DNA from: Bacillota bacterium
GTDB lineage: Bacteria; Bacillota; Bacilli; Alicyclobacillales; Alicyclobacillaceae
NCBI GenBank assembly: GCA_021820805.1
Contig: JAKADF010000057.1
Coordinates: 1-11,304, forward strand
Direction: 5' to 3'
DNA: 11,304 nt
Shown here: piece by piece, positions 1 through 6,158 of the stretch
How the letters are laid out: each line of letters starts with the position of its first letter
Position numbering within the stretch: the stretch's first letter is position 1
The notes under the pieces: generated by a model
The model's input: the letters and a program-made list of their open reading frames with translations, nothing else
Databases searched by the model: none
Told to the model about the DNA's origin: nothing
Translations under genes and position numbers: made by a program

Positions 1-63
1 TACAGCTAAATAAAGCATAGAGTGATAGTTTCAAATTCTCAAGATGATCCAGAGGAACCGCTC

Positions 64-168
64 ATGTCGAAAAATATTTTTAAATATTTTTTTGTCAGAA
101 AAATCATGGATCATCGGACTTTTCGGGTTACTGCTGCAAGGATCATAAAATACATAGGGTCATTTTGA
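64..168 (+). CDS. possible small basic protein, 34 aa
   Basis: A short ORF starts at ATG 64, seven bases after an AGAGGA ribosome binding site at 51-56, and ends at TGA 166-168. The peptide is basic and aromatic (it begins MSKNIFKYFF and ends IIKYIGSF). I recognise no family. Its 3' end runs into the left arm and loop of the 144-184 inverted repeat, and its 5' part lies over an A/T palindrome, so the frame may be fortuitous. The well-placed ribosome binding site is the only real support. Confidence 0.25.
   Translation: MSKNIFKYFFVRKIMDHRTFRVTAARIIKYIGSF
70..91. repeat. A/T inverted repeat, 10-bp arms
   Basis: The arms AAAAATATTT (70-79) and AAATATTTTT (82-91) are perfect complements separated by TT and followed by more T residues. 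It sits inside a wider inverted pair, GATGATCC (43-50) and GGATCATC (108-115). It could form a weak A/U hairpin or be a protein-binding palindrome. There is no GC clamp, so it is not a convincing terminator. Confidence 0.5.
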
Positions 169-184
169 CCCTATGTATTTTATG
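144..184. repeat. perfect 19-bp inverted repeat, 3-nt loop
   Basis: The left arm (144-162) and right arm (166-184) are exact reverse complements around TTT. The central part reads CATAGGGTCA-TTT-TGACCCTATG. No T-run follows on either strand, so an intrinsic terminator is unlikely. It ends about 20 bases before the likely promoter of the HTH gene, so an operator or recombination site is more plausible. Seventeen bases of its centre recur in inverted orientation at 7145-7161. Confidence 0.9.
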
Positions 185-204
185 GAAGATGTTCCATTTA
201 TACC

Positions 205-233
205 TTGACGAGCTTAGCTATCGTGTCTAATAT
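205..233 (+). promoter_or_regulatory. likely sigma-A promoter of the HTH/helicase operon
   Basis: A TTGACG box (205-210) and a TAATAT box (228-233) are separated by exactly 17 bases. They lie about 60 bases before the HTH start and just downstream of the 144-184 palindrome. The -35 matches consensus in 5 of 6 positions and the -10 in 4 of 6. Confidence 0.45.
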
Positions 234-295
234 GGTCATCACAGGTTAAGTCACATTTTGTCGAAATTAATCGAAGATAAAGGAGAGAGGAAAAA

Positions 296-472
296 ATGAC
301 TCAACTTTTCACACCATTGGAGGTAGCGGAAATCCTCAAGATACATCGCATGACAGTGTACCAGATGGTAAGGGAACAGAAACTGGCTTGTGTGCGGATT
401 GGCAGTGCAATCAGAATCCCGGCTACAGCGATTGAAGATTTTATCAATGCCAACTTAGTTGCGCAGGGATGA
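296..472 (+). CDS. excisionase-family helix-turn-helix protein, 58 aa
   Basis: A small DNA-binding protein of the excisionase/MerR-like winged-HTH type (HTH_17). It opens with FTPLEVAEILKIHRMTVYQM, matching the family pattern of a 'T..EvAe.L.vs..TVy.lv' helix-turn-helix at residues 6-25. It then has a basic wing with RIGSAIRIP at about 34-42 and a closing IEDFI helix. Full length for the family is about 55-70 residues, so it looks complete. AAGGAGAG lies upstream with normal spacing before ATG 296. Such proteins act either as recombination directionality factors or as plasmid/phage regulators. No tyrosine integrase is present in this window, so a regulator of the downstream replication-type operon is equally likely. 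The stop codon overlaps the next ribosome binding site. Confidence 0.85.
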   Translation: MTQLFTPLEVAEILKIHRMTVYQMVREQKLACVRIGSAIRIPATAIEDFINANLVAQG

Positions 473-482
473 AAGGAGGTGA
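472..482 (+). promoter_or_regulatory. near-perfect Shine-Dalgarno after the HTH gene
   Basis: AAAGGAGGTGA is an 11-base match to the anti-Shine-Dalgarno end of 16S rRNA, and it begins at the last base of the HTH stop codon. The only start at sensible spacing is TTG 489 (nine bases after GGAGG, in the 489-560 ORF). Such a strong site argues that something is translated here. Confidence 0.6.
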
Positions 483-488
483 GCTAAT

Positions 489-560
489 TTGCAAAATACG
501 GATTCTTTGAGAAAGGAGAATAGGAATAGTTGGTGGGCATTCTTATTGAATACGCCATAA
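489..560 (+). CDS. possible 23-aa peptide with TTG start
   Basis: This tiny ORF starts at TTG 489 behind the exceptional Shine-Dalgarno at 472-482 and ends at TAA 558-560. The peptide ends in a hydrophobic run with two tryptophans (SWWAFLLNTP). No family is recognised. It could be a leader peptide or a small protein of the operon. A second site, AAAGGAG (512-518), lies within it and may serve the overlapping frame that follows. Confidence 0.35.
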   Translation: MQNTDSLRKENRNSWWAFLLNTP

Positions 561-679
561 TGTCTAAGTTTAGAAGTTTAAGTTGTCAGGGGACACCAAA
601 AACGACCAACGCTGGTACGCTGATCGCTCAACTAAATATCTTCTGTTTGTCAAAATTCCGTTCCGTAAGATGCTGGTAG
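530..679 (+). CDS. possible 49-aa overlapping small ORF
   Basis: This frame is open from TTG 530 (or GTG 533) to TAG 677-679, with AAAGGAG at 512-518. An internal ATG at 560 forms a TAATG overlap with the stop of the preceding ORF, the usual geometry of translational coupling. The product is basic, with three cysteines after the ATG, and resembles nothing I know. It may simply be untranslated leader of the 282-aa gene. Confidence 0.2.
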   Translation: MVGILIEYAIMSKFRSLSCQGTPKTTNAGTLIAQLNIFCLSKFRSVRCW

Positions 680-712
680 CAAACTTTTAGAATCATGAAG
701 GAGGTACTAAAT

Positions 713-1561
713 ATGTCTGCGGTAGACAATACAAGTATACTCCCTAACACTTCAGATTTTAGCACTGCTGTAGGGGAAACGTCAAGGGTTAGTCATAGTG
801 ACTCTATTAATGGATTTAACAATAAATCAATACGAATCGCCCACGCCGCAATGTGGGGTGGGCAGAAAGACGGTTTTTTTGAAGTTGTACAACGATTGAA
901 CGGGAAAATCATATCGCGGGCAGTGTTTCATGTTTGTGACATTGAGGACTTAATTGTTTATATGAAACGTAATCATCAAGGTGGAATCTGGTATTGGACA
1001 TGCTATCTCAACCGTACTGAGCATTTCCGAACGCCGGATGGTAAGCCAGTTCCTCCGTTTTTTGTTAAACATAGTGGCGAAAGGGTCACTCCAGGTCTAA
1101 GCAATCTTTTGGGATTTGCGGGTGTGACCTTATCAATAGGTGAGTACTCCCAAGTGAAGGACAATATTCCATATGGATGTTTGGAATGGGGTTGGCGGTT
1201 TGTGTATCGTCTCCAAAGAGGTGATCTAAAGCCCGCATCGCTTGTTTGTTCACCTAGCACAATCTATCGTGACAAAAGTATTGAAGGGCCAGATCGTGGA
1301 TTAAGTTGTACTCTCGTTTTTGATGGACTATTAACTGACCCGTTTACTTGGTATTATGCGGTGAAGAAGATTAATGAAATTCACGATTGCCATCAAACGA
1401 ACTTGAATTGGCCACTGTATACCCCCATAGGAGGGACCCCTGACGTGAATTTGCACCCAGTACCGGGAAGTGTTTTTTCACTTCATGAGGCGCATCAGGT
1501 CATCTATGATGCAGTGCGTTTGACTGATCCGGGCTTTGACTGGAGGTTGAAAAATGAGTAA
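713..1561 (+). CDS. unrecognised 282-aa protein coupled to the helicase gene
   Basis: I do not recognise this protein. The start is ATG 713: AAGGAGGT (698-705) is seven bases before it, whereas the in-frame ATG at 695 overlaps that site and cannot use it. The first 35 residues are Ser/Thr/Asn-rich and look disordered. A mixed alpha/beta domain rich in aromatics follows (GGIWYWTCYL at about 90-99, LEWGWRFVY near 160). No signal peptide, membrane segment or P-loop is seen, and I find no archaeo-eukaryotic primase signature (DxD or sxH) that I would trust. Its last codons overlap the next gene by eight bases (ATGAGTAA), which implies translational coupling and roughly matched amounts with the ATPase. 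By position it could be a replication initiator or primase partner; that is inference only. Confidence 0.85.
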   Translation: MSAVDNTSILPNTSDFSTAVGETSRVSHSDSINGFNNKSIRIAHAAMWGGQKDGFFEVVQRLNGKIISRAVFHVCDIEDLIVYMKRNHQGGIWYWTCYLNRTEHFRTPDGKPVPPFFVKHSGERVTPGLSNLLGFAGVTLSIGEYSQVKDNIPYGCLEWGWRFVYRLQRGDLKPASLVCSPSTIYRDKSIEGPDRGLSCTLVFDGLLTDPFTWYYAVKKINEIHDCHQTNLNWPLYTPIGGTPDVNLHPVPGSVFSLHEAHQVIYDAVRLTDPGFDWRLKNE

Positions 1562-3734
1562 TCAAGTTGGAGTGCAGGAATCTAGCTTTGTTGACGATGC
1601 TTATATGCGTTCTTTGATTGAAGAAGCGGATATTGATTCTGTAAAGGGAATGGCCTCCGATTCTCCAACGATTTTTGAAGGATCATTCGAGGAAGGTAAG
1701 ATAGACCATCAGTCAGACTCCAATGAGGGCTATCAAGCAAACAAGGATCAAAGGATTGCGCATCTGCTAGAGGAAATTTTTTTCAGTATAAAACAGATAT
1801 TGGACAAAACCAAAGAACCGTTAGATGTTAAAAACGAGTTAATAAAGGTTCTCATCGAGCTGTTCACGTTGCATCCATTCAAGTACGAAGATTCGCTCAC
1901 AAAGCTTGCTCAAGCGGCACGAAAAATAAATTCTCGAACTCCAGCGTTTACTCGAACCTCACTCGATAAAGAGGTCAAGTGGACTATAAAGAGGGAAAAG
2001 GAAGATGGGGTACGTCATGAATACACACTTTCCGAACTTGACGACGGGTACTACTTTGAACGCGATATAGGGGATGGATTGACCGAATATGAACGTATTA
2101 CGAATTTTCATTTGTCCGCAAATGAAGTATTAGAAATTGACAACAAAGAATCTTTATTTGATTTATCAGTTAGGGTTTACGCAGGAGCTCCACATACTCG
2201 GACTTTGCAGATTGATACAAAATTCTTCAATTCGTCAAAAACCTTCAGGGATAACGTGCTACAACATGACATGAGTTTTGACGGAGAAACAAAAGATGTC
2301 ATGGCCCTAAAACGTATCATCATTTCAAAACACCCGCCGGTCATCCGGGCAACAAGAGCAGTAGGGTTTCATGGAGAATCATTCGTCTGGGAGGAAGGTC
2401 AAATTTCGAAAGAACCAGCAATTGCGAAAAGGTTACGTGTGGTTCCGTTCGGAAACACGACGAAGGGAATCGTGACGTGGCCTGAGTATAACGAAACGTC
2501 ATGGCGTGATTTGGCAAAGGAAATCTGTGTACGAATATGGGATGTAAATGTTCGAACGAAGGTTGCCCTTGCTATGGGTTGGATGATGGCAAGTGTTTTT
2601 GCACCGAACATAAGGGAGGCAATGCCTAATAAGAGGTCGTTTCCACTACTTGAACTATATGGAACACGGGGCTCAGGTAAGACGAGCTTGACTACATTAA
2701 TAATACGGATGCTACGTGGTAACGACAAGGTCGTGGGCTGTAAGGATACTAAATTTCCAAAATTGCTTGGGCTTGCTAGTCAAAATTCTTTGCCATTTGT
2801 ATTGGATGAGTATCGCAGAAGTGAAATGACACAGGAAGAAATAAATTACATACATAATTTGCTCAAACGCGCTTTTGACGCTGAGATAGCGGAACGGGGA
2901 CGTGCGAATCAGACAGTCACGGAGTACCCCTTGATCGCACCGATTATTATTCTAGGAGAGTCCCAGTTTAACATAGATGCTCTGGTTGAGCGGACGATCT
3001 TAATTCACATGGACAAGGAAATTACTGAAACGCCCAAATATCAAGATGCACATTCGAAAATTTCGTCGCTTCCACTTGAGCGGTTGGGTGAAGGAATTGT
3101 CCGAATGGCAATCGAACAAGACTGGTTGGGGTCGATTCTATCACTTTTGCAAAACAACCTGTCTTCAGTACGAGTGCAAGAGCAGAACTACAGAGCGCAA
3201 AATCCAGGAAGTCATGGGTTTGTTGAACGACAGCAGCTCAGTTTTGCAGCTATTCTGACTGGCCTAGATTTATGGAGAAAGCTTGCGAATGAGGTACATG
3301 TGGACATTAAAAATTCACTACCCGATGCGGATAAATTGCGTGAAGAGTATATGAACGGTATTTACGGAGGTCAATCACCATTAAATCCTGTCGATAAGTT
3401 GATGTTGGCTACAGAAGTGATTTTTAGCAATCCACGATACCGAGAAGGTGTGGACTACGAAATCCGTGGGATAAGGGATGTACGAATCAGCGCGAAATCT
3501 TGGCATGATGCGCTTACCAGATACTATAGGGACATGGATAGGAAGTATGAGATTCAAGACTGGGAGATTACGAGAGCAGAAATTTTGTCTATGGTCGGAA
3601 AAAAAGGGTCATACATCATTGCTCTTAAACCGTTGGAACTAAATGGTCGGACACAACGGGTTCTACAAATTAACGCAGAAATTTTACAGAAAAAGCTTGA
3701 AATCGACCCAAAAACCTTCGATTCAGCCATCTAA
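1554..3734 (+). CDS. P-loop ATPase/helicase, DUF927-like, 726 aa
   Basis: A large cytoplasmic ATPase probably acting as a replicative or repair-type DNA helicase or translocase. Residues 1-130 are acidic and helical. About 140-285 resemble the DUF927 region that precedes helicase domains in phage and plasmid primases (for example VIRATRAVGFHGESFVWEEG near 263-282). The ATPase core has a Walker A GTRGSGKT at 370-377, a Walker B-type LPFVLDEY with D418/E419, a sensor-like APIIILGES at 462-470, and a candidate arginine finger R480 (LVERTI). The C-terminal 230 residues are helical and unassigned. The start ATG 1554 overlaps the preceding gene by eight bases. An intrinsic terminator follows the stop, so this is the last gene of the operon. 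The ATPase assignment is firm; the exact family and the helicase role are inferred from motif order. Confidence 0.85.
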   Translation: MSNQVGVQESSFVDDAYMRSLIEEADIDSVKGMASDSPTIFEGSFEEGKIDHQSDSNEGYQANKDQRIAHLLEEIFFSIKQILDKTKEPLDVKNELIKVLIELFTLHPFKYEDSLTKLAQAARKINSRTPAFTRTSLDKEVKWTIKREKEDGVRHEYTLSELDDGYYFERDIGDGLTEYERITNFHLSANEVLEIDNKESLFDLSVRVYAGAPHTRTLQIDTKFFNSSKTFRDNVLQHDMSFDGETKDVMALKRIIISKHPPVIRATRAVGFHGESFVWEEGQISKEPAIAKRLRVVPFGNTTKGIVTWPEYNETSWRDLAKEICVRIWDVNVRTKVALAMGWMMASVFAPNIREAMPNKRSFPLLELYGTRGSGKTSLTTLIIRMLRGNDKVVGCKDTKFPKLLGLASQNSLPFVLDEYRRSEMTQEEINYIHNLLKRAFDAEIAERGRANQTVTEYPLIAPIIILGESQFNIDALVERTILIHMDKEITETPKYQDAHSKISSLPLERLGEGIVRMAIEQDWLGSILSLLQNNLSSVRVQEQNYRAQNPGSHGFVERQQLSFAAILTGLDLWRKLANEVHVDIKNSLPDADKLREEYMNGIYGGQSPLNPVDKLMLATEVIFSNPRYREGVDYEIRGIRDVRISAKSWHDALTRYYRDMDRKYEIQDWEITRAEILSMVGKKGSYIIALKPLELNGRTQRVLQINAEILQKKLEIDPKTFDSAI

Positions 3735-3743
3735 CAGATCACG

Positions 3744-3778
3744 ACCCGGACATTGAAAAGCTGTCCGGGTATTTTTTT
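3744..3778 (+). terminator. intrinsic terminator of the helicase operon
   Basis: A nine-base-pair GC-rich stem (3744-3752 with 3762-3770; arm ACCCGGACA) has a nine-base loop and is followed by a run of seven T (3772-3778). It starts ten bases after the helicase stop codon. Confidence 0.9.
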
Positions 3779-3779
3779 G

Positions 3780-4287
3780 CTTAATTACGAATGTCTGTAA
3801 TTCGTATGTTTTACAGTAGTAAGGGGTTCCAAATTGATTCAGCATCTGGTTACACCTTGTTGTAATCCGTCTCAACCTACAGTCTCAAAGATTTCTTAGC
3901 TTTTGGGGTGCAAAATTACAATTTTGGGCAGGGAGGTTGTTCATATCTCACGTCATTTGTGTGCGCGAGTGTTGCACAAAAGTGACTTTTCATAAAGAAT
4001 ATACCTTTGTATTTTTGTAATCCACATGCAAAAAAGCCCTGAGAACGTTGTGATACTAGGAAATGCGAGATTACAAAAAGGTGTAATTTGTTGTAATCCT
4101 GAGTATTCTACGTGCAAAAAAACTCTAAGATAGTTGCAGCTCAAAGGAATGCGAGATTACAAGCACGTTAATCTACAACTCACTAACACTGCTATATACT
4201 CACCCCGCGCACCCTGCCCCCAACCTCTATATCACTGCAATCCTTTCGTACCGAATTGCAATCAGTTGTTCACACCGAAATTGGCGG
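3780..4287. other. gene-free repeat region, candidate origin or partition site
   Basis: About 500 bases without a believable gene lie between the terminator and the small leftward gene; the open frames here are short and lack ribosome binding sites. TTGTAATCC occurs at 3860-3868, 4015-4023 and 4091-4099, and GATTACAA at 4069-4076 and 4155-4162. A perfect 7-bp inverted repeat, CAAAATT-AC-AATTTTG, lies at 3911-3926. The position, next to a helicase-like gene and before a replication-relaxation gene, suggests a replication origin or centromere-like site, but no replication activity can be read from sequence alone. Confidence 0.4.
4015..4162. repeat. two tandem imperfect 62-72 bp repeats with inverted ends
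   Basis: Copy 1 is 4015-4076 and copy 2 is 4091-4162. Each begins TTGTAATCC, contains a central TGCAAAAAA, and ends AATGCGAGATTACAA. The ends of each copy are themselves inverted (TTGTAATC against GATTACAA). Copy 2 has about ten extra bases after its left end. The start-to-start distance is 76 bases. A further TTGTAATCC at 3860 may be the start of a decayed third copy. Confidence 0.75.
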
Positions 4288-4527
4288 TCATCGACCTTTC
4301 AGACCTTCAATCACTTTGTGGTATTGCTCCACATTGGCTTGTAGGATCTCGAAGAATTGAGGATCAAACCTTTGTTGAATTTCAGTTAAAAGTTGATCCA
4401 ATGTATCAAACCGTTGGTATATCTCGTTTTGCAAACTGTCCAAGCGTTTTTTTATGTCCACGAGCCTGCTATTAAGCATTTCGCCGAGTACCTTTTGCAA
4501 TAACTGTTCGTCCACTGTAAAGAACAT
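4288..4527 (-). CDS. small coiled-coil protein, 79 aa
   Basis: A short, highly helical protein: FTVDEQLLQKVLGEMLNSRL is followed by heptad-like runs (LVDIKKRLDSLQNEIYQRFD, then LDQLLTEIQQRF), typical of a coiled-coil oligomerisation segment with no cysteine. The sequence has natural amino-acid composition and a single long frame, so it looks real. The start is uncertain: ATG 4527 has GGAAAGG directly against it, which is too close, and an in-frame TTG at 4536 adds three residues but has no binding site. A TATAAG box lies a short way upstream on this strand. It is alone in its orientation, facing the repeat region. A small structural, partition or copy-control protein would fit, but I cannot name it. 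Confidence 0.65.
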   Translation of the reverse strand: MFFTVDEQLLQKVLGEMLNSRLVDIKKRLDSLQNEIYQRFDTLDQLLTEIQQRFDPQFFEILQANVEQYHKVIEGLKGR

Positions 4528-4800
4528 CCTTTCCAATATGGCTACGATACTTATATTAACTTCTAGCTGGATTTCCGTTACACCTTAGAATGCAAAAGTG
4601 TATTGCATCGGGCATCTAGTGTGAAAGCGGCAATAACATTGAAAATGTTGTGGCTTTGACATACAGTAAACGATTTTATGAAAAGAGTCAGTGATGTACT
4701 TCCCCAAAAAAGCACTACAGTGCGTAAAGCGATTGGAGCTTGGTCTGTATTTTCTGTGAGACATTCCTAGCTATAGATTCGCACTAAATAAATAGAGGGT
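4528..4800. other. intergenic region between divergent genes
   Basis: No gene is seen in these 273 bases between the leftward coiled-coil gene and the rightward replication-relaxation gene. There is a TTGACA box at 4656-4661 with only a poor -10 (TATGAA, 15 bases on), and a short perfect inverted repeat, AACATT-GAA-AATGTT (4635-4649), just before it that could be an operator. GCACTACAGTGC, about 50 bases further on, is another small palindrome. Confidence 0.4.
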
Positions 4801-5619
4801 ATGGTGCCTGGTACTAAGAATTGCAAATCCGCTTCACTAGCAGCAGAGTCGGCGGAAAGGGTGAAATTAATGATTCTTAACTGGTCAAGTGGTGAATTCA
4901 CAAACAAGGAAAAGCTAATTGGAACACTCTTTGATGCTGGTATAATCAGGCGAAGCGACTTGATGTTCCTATTGTGTTGGCGTCGGAGTAAGACAGATAG
5001 TCATTTACTCTCACTTAGACAACAGCAAATGCTCCAGACAAGTCGGGATTCCCATGGAAACACGGTTTATATGTTAGATGAAAATGGTGTTCGTGCAGCG
5101 CATCAACTGTGTCATCTCGAAGCTAAAATTGTGAAGATGCAAGCTCAAGTTTCGCATCAAATTGGCATTATCGACATTTTGATGCGATTTATTAAGGTAC
5201 ATGGACGTGAAGGTGTTCGGTGGTATTCGACTAGAGAGGCATCAGATGAACTTTTTAATTTTAGGAAAATAGTAGGGAATACGGATGCAGAAATTCGTAG
5301 CTCCTATATTCGACCAGATGCGTTGATAAGTGTTCCAAGAAAAGGGATTTATTTTTTAGAATATGATAACGCAACTGAGTCAAGTAAGCAAATAAGGAGA
5401 AAATACACATTGTACATCCAAAATCTATCCATCATCGACGAATACACCGAAGGTTTGATGCGCCGTGTGATGTGGGTTACGCCAACGGTTAACCGGGCAA
5501 GATGGCTCGAAGCCAAGTGGAATGAAATCAAAAACAAGAGAAACATTGAAATGTTGTTTTATATGGCAGGGCAAGAAACGAGTGTTTTAGCCGGGACCGA
5601 AGAGATGCAAACAGTGTAG
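4801..5619 (+). CDS. replication-relaxation family protein, up to 272 aa
   Basis: This matches the pattern of the Replic_Relax family (PF13814), found on many Gram-positive plasmids and integrative elements. Residues about 35-105 form a winged-helix DNA-binding domain (LIGTLFDAGIIRRSDLMFL, then a wing ending GVRAAHQL). Residues about 140-210 carry the family core: RPDALISV with P172/D173, then YFLEYDNATES with E187 and D189, then K201 before YTLYI. This arrangement resembles a PD-(D/E)XK nuclease-like fold. The biochemical role of the family is poorly defined; it is linked to plasmid replication. ATG 4801 has GAGGG only one base away; GTG 4804 or ATG 4870 (with GGAAAGGGTG at 4854-4863) are better spaced, so the true protein may be 249-271 aa. 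Coding-like sequence in other frames follows the stop, so the C-terminus could be shortened. Confidence 0.8.
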   Translation: MVPGTKNCKSASLAAESAERVKLMILNWSSGEFTNKEKLIGTLFDAGIIRRSDLMFLLCWRRSKTDSHLLSLRQQQMLQTSRDSHGNTVYMLDENGVRAAHQLCHLEAKIVKMQAQVSHQIGIIDILMRFIKVHGREGVRWYSTREASDELFNFRKIVGNTDAEIRSSYIRPDALISVPRKGIYFLEYDNATESSKQIRRKYTLYIQNLSIIDEYTEGLMRRVMWVTPTVNRARWLEAKWNEIKNKRNIEMLFYMAGQETSVLAGTEEMQTV

Positions 5620-5958
5620 CAGGAGAATTAGTCATCCGATCAAAGTGGAACCACCGCGATCATAGAAACGTGCGTATTCAAAAGCTAAACTGCCTGAGGC
5701 GGTAGATTCTCTAACAGAACCAAGTCCGCAGGAACTATTAGAGTCCCAAGGGTTAATCGTCAAGGGGGGCCAGGCTGTTCCCGAGGTGTTACCAAGCTGT
5801 TACTAAGCAAATACCAAAACAATACCGAGTTTTAATAAAAATTTTCACAGACGTACAGAGGGGAAAAAGTACAAACCAGAGTCACAAACGTAATGACTAA
5901 GAAAACTAGTAACCGCTTTTTTAGCGAAGAGAGATATGTATTAATAACGAAACCTGAA
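5620..5958 (+). other. gene-free stretch with coding-like scraps in shifting frames
   Basis: No complete gene is seen. Three consecutive open pieces in different frames read like protein: one continuing past the stop of the preceding gene to about 5711, one from about 5666 to about 5807 (including PEAVDSLTEPSPQELLESQG), and one from about 5754 to about 5896 (including YQAVTKQIPKQYRVLIKIF). None has its own start codon with a binding site. They may be remnants of a longer 3' part or of another gene broken by indels, or chance. GTTACCAAGC/GTTACTAAGC is a short near-direct repeat at 5788-5808. Confidence 0.3.
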
Positions 5959-5961
5959 ACA

Positions 5962-6000
5962 GGATAACCCACCAAGGTAAAAAACCTTAGTGGGTTATCC
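5962..6000. repeat. 17-bp stem-loop with A5 loop between convergent genes
   Basis: The arms 5962-5978 and 5984-6000 (GGATAACCCACC at the base) pair at 16 of 17 positions around AAAAA. The single mismatch becomes a G-U wobble on the other strand. It lies between the rightward replication-relaxation gene and the leftward HNH gene, so a bidirectional terminator or transcript-stabilising hairpin is plausible. Neither strand has a proper T-run after the stem. Confidence 0.8.
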
Positions 6001-6003
6001 CTC

Positions 6004-6063
6004 CATCCTTGCCGTGCCATACCTCGCCTTGCCACACCGCGCCTCGCCTAACCGCGCCATGCC
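6004..6063. repeat. degenerate pentamer tract, about 12 x NNGCC
   Basis: A 60-base run is built on a five-base period. On the plus strand successive units are catcc, ttgcc, gtgcc, atacc, tcgcc and so on to gcgcc, atgcc; nearly all end GCC or ACC with two free leading bases. On the minus strand this is (GGYNN)n. It starts immediately after the 5962-6000 hairpin and is much more GC-rich than its surroundings. No gene uses it: the short open frames crossing it are products of the period. Confidence 0.8.
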
Positions 6064-6091
6064 CCTTTCAACGTGGCTATTCCAGGCACGT

Positions 6092-6128
6092 TGGGCGGCC
6101 TATCTCATCAGCCGTGGGCGGCCATCTC
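6092..6128. repeat. short direct repeat TGGGCGGCC-ATCTC
   Basis: TGGGCGGCCTATCTC (6092-6106) and TGGGCGGCCATCTC (6115-6128) differ by one inserted T and start 23 bases apart. Just before them CAACGTG (6069-6075) and CACGTTG (6087-6093) form a 7-bp inverted repeat. AACCAA/TTGGTT (6134-6150) is another small hairpin downstream. The function is unknown. Confidence 0.6.
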
Positions 6129-6158
6129 CACAGAACCAATTCACTTGGTTTCGATTAG

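Noticed and set aside
144..184. 19-bp inverted repeat as an intrinsic terminator
   Set aside because: No T-run after the stem on either strand, and the stem is AT-rich; an operator or recombination site fits better.
4015..4162. Repeats as a CRISPR array
   Set aside because: Only two units of unequal length with conserved interiors and no spacer pattern; no cas genes in the window.
4134..4475. 113-codon plus-strand frame
   Set aside because: It is antisense to the coiled-coil gene, has no binding site and an implausible composition (Cys/Pro-rich).
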